DNA from: Albidovulum sediminis
GTDB lineage: Bacteria > Pseudomonadota > Alphaproteobacteria > Rhodobacterales > Rhodobacteraceae
Direction: 5' to 3'
DNA length: 64,000 nt
NCBI RefSeq assembly: GCF_025380365.1
Contig: NZ_JAOCQF010000001.1
Span: 992,001-1,056,000, forward strand
The translations under genes and the position numbers were made by a program. Below the pieces are notes generated by a model, which did not search any database, was not told where the DNA came from, and was given only the letters and a program-made list of their open reading frames with translations. Shown in pieces: positions 52,938 through 61,824 of the stretch; position 1 is the first letter of the stretch, and each line of letters starts with the position of its first letter.

Positions 52938-53329
52938 CCAGTGCCTCCTCGCTTTTCGAGTCGAGGGCGGGAAACGCGTTTTCCGAGTGCTATGACGTTA
53001 CCACAATTCGAACGGTCGGCGCCACCTGCTCTACTCCATGGGATAGAATCCCGCTGAAGCGGGGAGGATTCCCTGATCGCCGTGGCGCCGGGATGATACT
53101 CCCGCACCATACAAAGCCGGAGCCGTGCGTGTGTCGGGACGGCTCAACTCCGGTCCCACCCTTTCCAATATCTTCGTCCTGGCCCGAGAACCCCTCATCA
53201 TGGATATCCGCCATCGCCTGGGACAGTCGTTCATTGACATACTTCATTCGAACGAACTATTATCCACTCAAGGTGCCTCGGCTATAGACGCAAGGAGCCG
53301 GAGGTCCAGGAACGCGGAGCGGAGCAGCT
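52938..53329. other. Divergent intergenic region upstream of the TetR gene
   Basis: No gene is visible in 392 bases. It carries a hairpin CCCGC-TGAA-GCGGG (53050-53063) flanked by GAATC/GATTC, and at its right end the strong promoter and operator described separately. It also must hold the promoter of the small secreted protein B. Confidence 0.6.
53234..53263 (+). promoter_or_regulatory. Strong sigma-70 promoter with overlapping palindrome, probable TetR operator
   Basis: TTGACA (53234-53239), an 18-base spacer and TATTAT (53258-53263), close to consensus and the best promoter in the window. The spacer contains TTCATTCGAACGAA (53243-53256), a near-perfect palindrome centred on TTCGAA. An outer pair TCGTTC (53227-53232) / GAACGA (53250-53255) adds symmetry. 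Such a site inside the spacer suits autorepression by the adjacent TetR protein. Confidence 0.6.
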
Positions 53330-53941
53330 ATGACTGTACAGATCAGGCCAAAGCCGGACGCCAAGACCCTGCTTCTGGAAGCGGCGAAACGGGTTCTGCT
53401 CGAACAGGGTTACAGCGGCCTGTCAACCCGCGCCGTCGCCCAGGAAGCCGGCACCCAGATGAGCCAGATCCGCTACCATTTCGGCTCGAAGGAAGGGATG
53501 GTCCTGGCACTCTTCGGCTACATGAACGACAGCCTCGTCGACCGTCAGGCGAAGACTTTCCAGCGCGCGGATCTTTCCGTTTCGCAGAAATGGGCACTGG
53601 CCTGCGACTATCTGGAAGAGGACTTTGCCTCCGGCTATGTCCGCGTGCTTCACGAACTGACGGCGGTGGGATGGTCAAACCCGAATGTCGGTGATGCGGT
53701 GCGCCGCGCGATTGCGCAGTGGCAGGAACTGATCGCCACGCTGGCGCGTGAACTTGAACAGAAGATCAGCCTGCTGGGAGGTTTTCGCGCTGAAGAGACC
53801 GCGGCTCTGGTCGGCGCGGCATTCATCGGCGCCGAGGCGTTGATCCTGCTCGGCTTCGAAGAAAAGAAACTCCCGATCCGTGCGGCCTTGCGCCGCGTCG
53901 GTGACCTGATCGCCCTTGCGGAGTCGAGGCAGGAGGCTTGA
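53330..53941 (+). CDS. TetR family transcription regulator
   Basis: A 203-residue regulator with a TetR-type N-terminal domain (AKTLLLEAAKRVLLEQGYSG, LSTRAVAQEAGTQMSQIRYH, FGSKEGMVLALF) and a C-terminal helical ligand-binding domain. The helix-turn-helix VAQEAGTQMSQIRYHFGSKE is canonical. It starts 66 bases after the strong promoter and ends three bases before the fusion enzyme gene, so it is the first gene of that operon and probably represses it. Confidence 0.93.
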   Translation: MTVQIRPKPDAKTLLLEAAKRVLLEQGYSGLSTRAVAQEAGTQMSQIRYHFGSKEGMVLALFGYMNDSLVDRQAKTFQRADLSVSQKWALACDYLEEDFASGYVRVLHELTAVGWSNPNVGDAVRRAIAQWQELIATLARELEQKISLLGGFRAEETAALVGAAFIGAEALILLGFEEKKLPIRAALRRVGDLIALAESRQEA

Positions 53942-53944
53942 GAG

Positions 53945-56050
53945 ATGCGCGCGGCCCTTCCCCAAGCCACCGGCACCGTCGACCGCGACGGGGTGAAGCT
54001 CCATTACGAGATCTACGGCGAAGGAACCCGCACAATCCTTTTCGTGCCGACATGGTCGTTGATTCATTCGCGCAGTTGGAAGGCGCAGGTGCCCTATTTC
54101 AGCGAGCATTTTCGCGTCGTCACCTATGACCCGCGCGGAAATGGCAAATCGGACAGGCCCGATCACCCCGACAGCTATGCTGTTGACCTCGTCATCGAGG
54201 ATGTGATCGCAGTGATGGATGCGACTGCCACAGGCAGTGCCACGCTCGTCGGCCATTCGTTCAGCAGCGCAATCGCCTTTGCCGTTGCAGCGGATTGGCC
54301 CGAGCGGGTCGATGCCGTCGTCTCGACCTGCGGCTGGAGCCCGATCGTGCCGCCCTATCCCCATCGCGCGGCCGCCTATGCCGCCGATCCGCCAGAGCAT
54401 CCCGAAGGCTGGCAGAAGTACAACGCCGCCTATTGGGTCCGGGATTACCCCGATTTCGCACGGTTCTTCCTTGGAAAGGTCCATAACGAGCCCCATTCCA
54501 CAAAGCAGCACGAGGACGCAGTCGCCTGGGCAATGGACGGCGACGGCGAGATGTTGAAGATGACGATGGAAGCGCGCGACGGAGCCGTCGAGATCAACGA
54601 GGCAATGTATCGTCGCGTGCGTTGTCCCAGCTTGGTCATCTATGGGGACCGGGACGAGATCACGCCGCCCGCGACGTCGGTCCGGATCGCGGAACTGACG
54701 CGCGGCGAACTCTGTGTCCGCCATGGTGGCGGCCATGGCCTCCATGCCCGCTTTCCGGCCTGGTTCAACTTGACGATGCGTGATTTCCTTGCGCGGCACC
54801 TCGGGACGTGGCGGCCGAATCCGCCCAAGGGCGCCAAGGTGGTCTCGCGCCCGAAGCGGGTACTCTATCTGTCCTCTCCCATCGGGCTCGGTCATGCCCG
54901 CCGCGACCTTGCCGTGACTCGCGAATTGCGCAGGCTCCATCCGGATCTGCAGGTAGACTGGCTGGCGCAGGATCCGGTGACGCGCTTTCTGGCAGCCAAC
55001 GACGAAACGCTGCACCCGGCAAGCGGGCGCTTGGCCAACGAATCCGCCCACATCGAGGCGGAGGCCGGCGAGCATGACCTGAACGCCTTTCAGGCGATCC
55101 GCGACATGGACGAGATCCTGATCAAGAATTTCATGGTCTTTCAAGATGTTCTGGAACAGGATTGCTACGACCTCGTGATCGCCGACGAGGCGTGGGACGT
55201 CGATCACTACTGGCACGAACATCCGGAGTTGAAGAAGGCGCAGGTCGCCTGGTTCACCGATTTCGTGGGCTGGGTGCCATTCATGGATAACGGCCCGCGC
55301 GAGGCCTTCCTGACCACCGATTACAACGCCGAGATGATCGGCCATGTGGAGACCCACCCCGAGGTGCGTGACCGCGCGATCTTTGTCGGGGGGCCGGAAG
55401 ATATCGCCGACCTGTCCTTTGGCGATGGCCTGCCCCTGATGCGCGACTGGGTGCCCAAGCACTACGAGTTCTCCGACTACATCATCGGCACACATCCCGC
55501 CGATTTCGGCCCACGCTCGGACCTTCGCGCCGAGTTCGGCTATGATGACGGGCGCAAGACCTGCATCGTGGCTGTGGGCGGCTCGGGCGTCGGGGCACAG
55601 CTGATCCGCCGCATCCTTTCAGCCTATCCCCATGCCCAAGCTCGCATCCCCGATCTGCGCATGATCGTCGTGACCGGCCCTCGGCTTGACCCCGCTGCGT
55701 TCGAGTGGCCGAAAGGAGTGGAGGCCCGCGCTTTCGTGCCCGATCTCGATCGTCATCTCGCGGCCTGCGATCTGGCGCTTGTGCAGGGCGGCCTGACCAC
55801 CTGCATGGAACTGGCCGCTGCCGGCACGCCGTTCCTCTATTTCCCGTTGCGCAACCACTTTGAGCAGAATTTCCACGTTGCTGCCCGGCTCGACCGCTAT
55901 AACGCCGGCCGCCGGATGGCCTATGCGGAGGCCACCCCTGAGAGGATTGCCGAGGCAATGCTTCAAGAACTGCGTGCGCCACGCATCCCCAGCCCTGTCG
56001 CGCGCAACGGCGCGCAGCGTGCGGCGGCGATGCTGGCCGATCTCTTGTGA
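53945..56050 (+). CDS. Bifunctional fusion: alpha/beta hydrolase + UDP-glycosyltransferase-like domain
   Basis: A 701-residue two-domain protein. Residues 1 to about 290 are an alpha/beta hydrolase: oxyanion region VPTWSLIHSRSWKAQV, nucleophile Ser in LVGHSFSSAIAFAV (near 104), acid D in VIYGDRDEITPP, and catalytic His in HGGGHGLHARFP. Residues 303-701 resemble a GT1-type glycosyltransferase: RVLYLSSPIGLGHARRDLAV (acceptor-domain Rossmann) and VPDLDRHLAACDLALVQGG then TTCMELAAAGTPFLYFPLRN (donor site). The hinge PKGAKVVSRPKRVLYL joins them. One chain thus may both cleave and glycosylate a small molecule; the substrate is unknown. It lies in one operon with TetR. Confidence 0.88.
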   Translation: MRAALPQATGTVDRDGVKLHYEIYGEGTRTILFVPTWSLIHSRSWKAQVPYFSEHFRVVTYDPRGNGKSDRPDHPDSYAVDLVIEDVIAVMDATATGSATLVGHSFSSAIAFAVAADWPERVDAVVSTCGWSPIVPPYPHRAAAYAADPPEHPEGWQKYNAAYWVRDYPDFARFFLGKVHNEPHSTKQHEDAVAWAMDGDGEMLKMTMEARDGAVEINEAMYRRVRCPSLVIYGDRDEITPPATSVRIAELTRGELCVRHGGGHGLHARFPAWFNLTMRDFLARHLGTWRPNPPKGAKVVSRPKRVLYLSSPIGLGHARRDLAVTRELRRLHPDLQVDWLAQDPVTRFLAANDETLHPASGRLANESAHIEAEAGEHDLNAFQAIRDMDEILIKNFMVFQDVLEQDCYDLVIADEAWDVDHYWHEHPELKKAQVAWFTDFVGWVPFMDNGPREAFLTTDYNAEMIGHVETHPEVRDRAIFVGGPEDIADLSFGDGLPLMRDWVPKHYEFSDYIIGTHPADFGPRSDLRAEFGYDDGRKTCIVAVGGSGVGAQLIRRILSAYPHAQARIPDLRMIVVTGPRLDPAAFEWPKGVEARAFVPDLDRHLAACDLALVQGGLTTCMELAAAGTPFLYFPLRNHFEQNFHVAARLDRYNAGRRMAYAEATPERIAEAMLQELRAPRIPSPVARNGAQRAAAMLADLL

Positions 56051-56237
56051 TCTTTCAGCCCTGGTTCTGCGCACTGAGGCGGCAAGCCATCATTCGACGC
56101 TTTTGGTCGCAGCGATGGCAACCCGGCGCGGGGCTGTTGGTACGTGTCAATCGTCAGAAACGTGCAGTGAAACCACTCTGCTTCGGCTTTCCAAGATTCA
56201 TCCCAGACCGCTGAGGACGTTGTCGATCTGGTCAAGC

Positions 56238-56259
56238 ATCGATCGCCCAAACGATCGAT
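56238..56259. repeat. Perfect inverted repeat
   Basis: ATCGATCG-CCCAAA-CGATCGAT: eight-base arms with a six-base loop, 188 bases after the fusion gene stop. It could be a transcript end or a protein site. No T tract follows. The 56051-56318 stretch contains no other feature I recognise. Confidence 0.5.
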
Positions 56260-56318
56260 TCCGTTATCTTCGAAGTGTCACATGCGGGCGGCTCAGGGGT
56301 CGGGACGCTACATCTTGG

Positions 56319-56749
56319 GTGTCGAGGGCGGGTCAGCCTTCGCCCTCACCCATCAGCAAAGCTGTTGTTATCGGAAACCAGTGCTGGATCAGCGAGCAGT
56401 CATCGGTGGGCCTGCAGGGGTATGTCCCGGGAACAGCGCGCGAAGAAGCCGAGCGGGCCTTTGCCCATGCGTCCGAATTGCCGAGGCCGCCGCGATCGGG
56501 GCAGACGGCATCATCTATGTCGATATCGCCTTCGCCGACCTGGCCGATGTGCTGGAAATCAACGGGCTCTGTGCGGAGCTTTTCACTGAGGGTCGGCGTC
56601 CTGCAAGGGCGATCTGTCAGGCCGCCAAGCTGCCCTTCGGTGGCCGGATGAAGGTTCAGGCGATCGCGGCGAAGCTGAAATCGCGCTCGCGCGTTACATC
56701 TCCGCAGGGCAAACCCGGCGAGGTGGTCCCGCTGCGCCCCAAGACATGA
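56319..56749 (+). pseudogene. RidA (YjgF/YER057c/UK114) family gene with a frameshift
   Basis: The first part, from GTG 56319, reads SRAGQPSPSPISKAVVIGNQ, then GLQGYVPGTAREEAERAFAH, as in RidA N-terminal strands. Near 56465-56475 the family pattern moves to another frame and continues IAEAAAIGADGIIYVDIAFA, then LADVLEINGLCAELFTEGRR and PARAICQAAKLPFGGRMKVQ, ending at the 56749 stop. The last part is the hallmark RidA C-terminus (the PARxxxQ arginine that binds the carboxylate). A single-base indel therefore breaks an imine deaminase gene. Confidence 0.7.
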
Positions 56750-56898
56750 CCGTAGGGCAGGCCTTGTCGATCCACGGCGAGAACCACGCCCCGAATGTGG
56801 CTGATCCGGCCCGCATCGGCTCCGCGACCGCCGCATCCGAACGGTCAGCTGCTTCTGCGAGGCGTGAGCGAGGCGGGCGACAGACCATCCCGGCCGGA

Positions 56899-57321
56899 TC
56901 ACCCTTCCGAGGGGTTCGTGCCTGCCTCGACCGAGCGCAGCAGCCCGGCCCGATCCGCCTCGTAGGCAAGCGCGAACGATTTCGGCGCCGCGGTCCGCGG
57001 ATCGTGCCTGGCACCCCAATAGGCCATTTCGACGAGGACGGGGAGGAGCGCGCGACCCGCTTCGGTGGGCTCGTAACGGATCTGCCGCCGGTCGCCGGCA
57101 ACGCGTTCGGCGGTGACAAGGCCGTAATGCGTGAGCCGGTCCAGCCGCTCCGCCAGGATGTTCGACGATATCCCTTCCTCGGATGCCTGGAAGTCCCCGA
57201 AGCGGCGCTTGCCCTGCAGGAGAAGGTCGCGCAGTACCAGGAGCGTCCACCGGTCTCCGAAGATCTCGATGCCGAAATTGATCGGACAGTGCGAGCGCAG
57301 CTCTCCCCGAACCTTCCCCAT
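56899..57321 (-). CDS. HxlR family transcription regulator
   Basis: A 140-residue winged-helix regulator. HCPINFGIEIFGDRWTLLVL begins the family domain (cysteine near residue 12 as in redox/aldehyde-sensing HxlR proteins), followed by RRFGDFQASEEGISSNILAE, RLDRLTHYGLVTAERVAGDR and YEPTEAGRALLPVLVEMAYW. I chose ATG 57321. It is divergent from a GFA-family gene, with palindromic sites between. The 57-base-plus tail (AAPKSFALAYEADRAGLLRS) is longer than minimal HxlR proteins. Confidence 0.9.
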   Translation of the reverse strand: MGKVRGELRSHCPINFGIEIFGDRWTLLVLRDLLLQGKRRFGDFQASEEGISSNILAERLDRLTHYGLVTAERVAGDRRQIRYEPTEAGRALLPVLVEMAYWGARHDPRTAAPKSFALAYEADRAGLLRSVEAGTNPSEG

Positions 57322-57338
57322 GGCTGCAACCCTCTTAA

Positions 57339-57370
57339 CTTGCATTTTGCAAGTGAATATCATATCACTT
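57339..57370. promoter_or_regulatory. Candidate HxlR operators
   Basis: CTTGCA-TTT-TGCAAG (57339-57353) is a perfect inverted repeat. It abuts a second symmetric pair AAGTGA (57351-57356) / TCACTT (57365-57370). Together they cover most of the 80 bases between the HxlR and GFA genes, in an AT-rich patch, so both directions could be controlled by HxlR. Confidence 0.6.
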
Positions 57371-57401
57371 GCAGAAGGAAAGTGAACCACGGGAGAGGCA
57401 C

Positions 57402-57869
57402 ATGGCACAAGGTCAACAGCCGATATCGTTCAGGGGTGGATGCCTTTGCGGCGCGGTCCGCTTCGAGAGCCGGGCGGCCGCGCAGCTGGTTGGCCATTGC
57501 TACTGCACGGACTGCCGCAGATCGAGCGGCACCGCCCACAGCACGCATGTGGCGGTACCGGAGGCGGCGCTCACGATCACCGGCGAGCCGACCTTCTACG
57601 ACCGCGCCGCCGACAGCGGCAATCTCGTGAGCCGTGGATTTTGCGGAACCTGCGGTTCCCCTCTGCTTTCACGGAATGCGGCGATGCCGGGAATGGTGTT
57701 CGTGCGGGCCTCCGCCCTCGACGATCCTGAAATCGCCCGACCGCAGATGATCGTCTATGCCAGCCGCGCCCCGTCCTGGGACAGGCCGGATCCGACGTTG
57801 CCGGCCTTCGCGACGATGCCCGAGGGCGGTGCGGGCGAAGCGGTCAGGAGGAGTGGCGGGCCTCGGTGA
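57402..57869 (+). CDS. GFA-family zinc protein
   Basis: A 155-residue protein with the CENP-V/GFA zinc ligands in GGCLCGAVRFESRAAAQLVG, GHCYCTDCRRSSGTAHSTHV and GFCGTCGSPLLSR. It is a different sequence from the GFA gene at 40909, so not a recent duplicate. AGAGGCAC precedes the ATG. The divergent HxlR gene and shared operators suggest aldehyde-inducible expression, known for other HxlR/formaldehyde pairs; this is inference. Confidence 0.88.
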   Translation: MAQGQQPISFRGGCLCGAVRFESRAAAQLVGHCYCTDCRRSSGTAHSTHVAVPEAALTITGEPTFYDRAADSGNLVSRGFCGTCGSPLLSRNAAMPGMVFVRASALDDPEIARPQMIVYASRAPSWDRPDPTLPAFATMPEGGAGEAVRRSGGPR

Positions 57870-58033
57870 CAACCGCTCGGGCTGCCATGCCGTTCATCGG
57901 TGCGCCCCGTCTCGGACCTGTCAGACGGCTCCCGAAGGGGTAAGGGCCAGCAGCCCACACCCAACGTTGCGCGCCGACCTTTGCCAGGATGAACGCAACC
58001 GGGTCCGGCGGGCCGAGCGGTCCGTCTGCATTC

Positions 58034-58098
58034 CAGCACGGGAAGATTGGCGCACCCGACAGGATTCGAACCTGTGACCTCTGCCTTCGGAGGGCAGC
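58034..58098 (-). repeat. Right attachment-site repeat within tRNA-Arg
   Basis: Identical over 65 bases to 31350-31414. It covers the 3' half of the tRNA gene plus 14 bases downstream of CCA. The identity ends at 58098/58099, in the 5' strand of the anticodon stem, where the native tRNA 5' half begins. The 57870-58033 stretch left of it holds no gene. Confidence 0.9.
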
Positions 58099-58124
58099 AC
58101 TCTATCCAGCTGAGCTACGGGTGC
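58048..58124 (-). tRNA. tRNA-Arg (anticodon CCG)
   Basis: A complete cloverleaf on the minus strand: acceptor GCACCCG pairs with CGGGTGC, D arm GCTC-AGCTGGATA-GAGT, anticodon stem CTGCC/GGCAG with loop CTCCGAA (anticodon CCG, reading CGG), T arm ACAGG-TTCGAAT-CCTGT, discriminator G and encoded CCA. The gene is intact although the island lies at its 3' end. Confidence 0.96.
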
Positions 58125-58343
58125 GCTGGTAGCGGGTCTATAGCCGGGGATCGCGGCAGTTTCAACGGAAGAGCGCGCGGTTTCGTTCTTTTTCGAACCC
58201 GTCCCGCCCGGTCGCCCGACGGGCATTGTGTCCGTTCGGGAACGCCGGCGCGCGGACCCCCGGCCCGGTGACGAAAAATTTCCGCATCGGGGTGAAAATA
58301 CGCAGACTGCAAGTCGACCTGATGTCCACGTTTCCGATGGGGT

Positions 58344-60581
58344 TTGAACGCCGTGAGCCTGTTTTTCCGTGCCCGTCCTTGTGATTGCGCACCCGTCCCG
58401 AACCCGGGTCCCGCCCGTCGGGGATCCCTGTTCCGCTCCCCCGCGGCGGGGACGCTGCGCGCCCTTCTCCTCGGCAGCACGCTCCTGCCCCTGGCCGCCT
58501 GCGGCGGAGCGGGAGAGGAGGACGGCAGCGGGGGTGGCGACTATTCGGTCAACGTGCCGGCCGCGCCGGATTCGGGCGGCAGCGGTATCCTCGGCTCCTA
58601 CTTCGTCTCCTCCTTCGCGCCCTACGAGGCGCTGGCGGCCGACCTGCGCGCCTCCGCGCTCTATGCGATCCAGCAGGTCAGCTGGAGCTTCAACAGCGAC
58701 CCCGCCACGCTGCGCGACAGCTTCGCCCCCGCCTCGGCAAGGGTCGAATATGCCCATGCCGCGGGGTTGACCGGCAAGGGACAGGTCGTGTCGATCGTCG
58801 ATGCGGGCTTTCGCACCAGCCATGAGGCCTTTGCCGACAATGTCGTCAACCGGCAGAACGGCCTGCCGGTGGACAGCCACGGAACCGCCGTCGCCTCGGT
58901 CGTCGCGGGCTTTTCACCGACCATGGTCGGGATCGCGCCCAACGCCTCGCTGGCGCTCGGCTCCTATGACACCACCGCCACGCTCGCCGCAGCGACCAAC
59001 GCCGCGCGCACCCTGGGCGCGGTCGCCCAGAACAACTCCTGGGGGTTTGTCGACACATCGGGCGCCACGCTCACCGTCAGCGACACGAATTTCGCCACGA
59101 TCTTCGGCGCGGGCAACGCCTATTCGGCGGCGCTGACGAATTATGCCGCCGAAGGGGTCGTCGTGTTCGCGCTGTCGAACGTCGCCGGCGACACCAGCGC
59201 GGGGCTCATGGACGCGCTGCCCGTCCTCCTGCCGGAGCTGGAATCCGGCTGGCTGGCCGTCGGCAACGCCATTCCCGAATTCGACGCGGACGGGATCAAC
59301 TCGGTCGACCTCGTGTCCTCGGCCTGTCAAGAGGCGGCGGCCTGGTGCCTGCTGGCCGACGGCACCTGGACGGCGGCCTCTGCCGTGTCGGACAGTTCCT
59401 ACGCCTTCGGCGTCGGCTCCTCCTTCGCCGCGCCGCAGGTTTCGGGCGCGCTCGCCCTTCTGGCCGAGGCATTCCCCGCGCTCACCCCGCATGACCTGAG
59501 GCTGCGACTCCTGGCCTCGGCCGACAACGGCTTTTTCACGCCCACCGCCTGGCTCGAGATCGAGAACGGGCTGAAGCATGGCTACGATACCACCTACGGC
59601 CACGGTTTCCTCGACATCCGCGCGGCACTCTTGCCCATCGGCACGCCCAAGGTGACGCTGGCCGATGGGACCGTCACCGTGCTGAACGCCCCGCCCATCG
59701 TCTCGGGCTCGGCTTTCGGCGATGCGCTCACCCGCGGCCTGTCGGCGGTAGAGGTCGCGGTCACCGACAGTCTGAACGCCGGGTTCCGGGCACCGGGCGA
59801 GGCGCTGGCCGCCACCGCGGGCCTGCCCGACCTCGGCACCGGGCGGCTGGCGCGGGCCTTTTCGGCCGGACTTGCCGAGCGGCGGGTCGCAAGCGCGGCG
59901 CCGCTTTCCGACAGGTTCGACGGGTTTGCCGGCCGCACCGCCGGCGCGCGCCTGCCCGATGGAAGCCTCTCCGCAGCGGTGCTGCTGCCGCAGGGGGGCG
60001 ACGGCTTCGGGGTCAGCCTGTCAACGGCCGTGGCCGATGGCGCGACGCGGCTCGACCTAGGTCTCAAGCTGGCGCGGGACCGGGGCGCATTGCTTGGCCT
60101 TGGCGATGACAGGGGCGCGAACGATCTGATTTCCGTCGAACTGGCCCTGTCGCAGGACCTTGCCGGAAACGGCTTCCTGGCCCTGACCGGCGAGGCCGGC
60201 ATCGCCGACCTCTCGGGCGCGGACATCCTGGAGGGCGTCTCTGCCGCGGGGTTCAACAGCTTCGGGGTCGAGATCGGCCGCCACGACCTTGCCACGCGCG
60301 GCGACCGGCTGGCCTTCGGCGCGGCGCTGCCGATGGCGGTGACATCGGGCCGGGCCGAGGCGCTGCTGCCGGTGGCGCGCGGCTTCGGCACCGCCAGCTA
60401 CGAGCCGGTCGCCATCGACCTCGCACCCGAGGCGCGGCAGGTGGACCTGTCGGTCAGCTACCAGCGCCCGCTGGGCGAACGCGCCGAACTGATGCTGGAA
60501 CTGGTCCATGCCGAAAACCTCGGCAACCGCGCGGGGGCACGGGATACCGCCGCGGTCCTTGCCTTCGGATGGTCGTTCTGA
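58344..60581 (+). CDS. Autotransporter-like S8 (subtilisin) serine protease, lipoprotein-type leader
   Basis: A protein of about 745 residues. The leader ends in a lipobox (LGSTLLPLAACGG). The subtilase triad is intact: D in VVSIVDAGFRTSHEAF (near 152), H in PVDSHGTAVASVVAGF (near 178), S in GVGSSFAAPQVSGALALLAE (near 361). The C-terminal 300 residues are strand-rich and end in a phenylalanine (AAVLAFGWSF), as in outer-membrane autotransporter barrels. There is no ATG near the leader; TTG 58344 or GTG 58353 must serve. It is the first chromosomal gene right of the tRNA. Confidence 0.82.
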   Translation: MNAVSLFFRARPCDCAPVPNPGPARRGSLFRSPAAGTLRALLLGSTLLPLAACGGAGEEDGSGGGDYSVNVPAAPDSGGSGILGSYFVSSFAPYEALAADLRASALYAIQQVSWSFNSDPATLRDSFAPASARVEYAHAAGLTGKGQVVSIVDAGFRTSHEAFADNVVNRQNGLPVDSHGTAVASVVAGFSPTMVGIAPNASLALGSYDTTATLAAATNAARTLGAVAQNNSWGFVDTSGATLTVSDTNFATIFGAGNAYSAALTNYAAEGVVVFALSNVAGDTSAGLMDALPVLLPELESGWLAVGNAIPEFDADGINSVDLVSSACQEAAAWCLLADGTWTAASAVSDSSYAFGVGSSFAAPQVSGALALLAEAFPALTPHDLRLRLLASADNGFFTPTAWLEIENGLKHGYDTTYGHGFLDIRAALLPIGTPKVTLADGTVTVLNAPPIVSGSAFGDALTRGLSAVEVAVTDSLNAGFRAPGEALAATAGLPDLGTGRLARAFSAGLAERRVASAAPLSDRFDGFAGRTAGARLPDGSLSAAVLLPQGGDGFGVSLSTAVADGATRLDLGLKLARDRGALLGLGDDRGANDLISVELALSQDLAGNGFLALTGEAGIADLSGADILEGVSAAGFNSFGVEIGRHDLATRGDRLAFGAALPMAVTSGRAEALLPVARGFGTASYEPVAIDLAPEARQVDLSVSYQRPLGERAELMLELVHAENLGNRAGARDTAAVLAFGWSF

Positions 60582-60600
60582 GCCGCCGTCGCCCCCGGCC

Positions 60601-61821
<1,221 letters not shown>

Positions 61822-61824
61822 GAT

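Larger units (their letters stand above)
31350..58098. mobile_element. Putative genomic island integrated in tRNA-Arg(CCG)
   Basis: A 26.7-kb segment bounded by a perfect 65-bp direct repeat. The right repeat is the 3' half of the intact tRNA gene plus 14 bases beyond its CCA end; the left repeat is a severed copy in the same orientation. This is what integration into a tRNA 3' end produces. Content is accessory: regulator-target modules, detoxification-type enzymes, exported giants, a transposase remnant and several broken genes. No integrase or excisionase is visible in the segment, so it looks immobile now. The boundaries are seen directly; the mechanism is inference. Confidence 0.75.

Noticed and set aside
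40909-57869. A natural-product gene cluster made of the GFA, SnoaL-like, racemase-like, glycosyltransferase and exporter genes
   Set aside because: There is no backbone-forming enzyme, the genes are split into separate regulator-target units and they are interrupted by unrelated large exported proteins.
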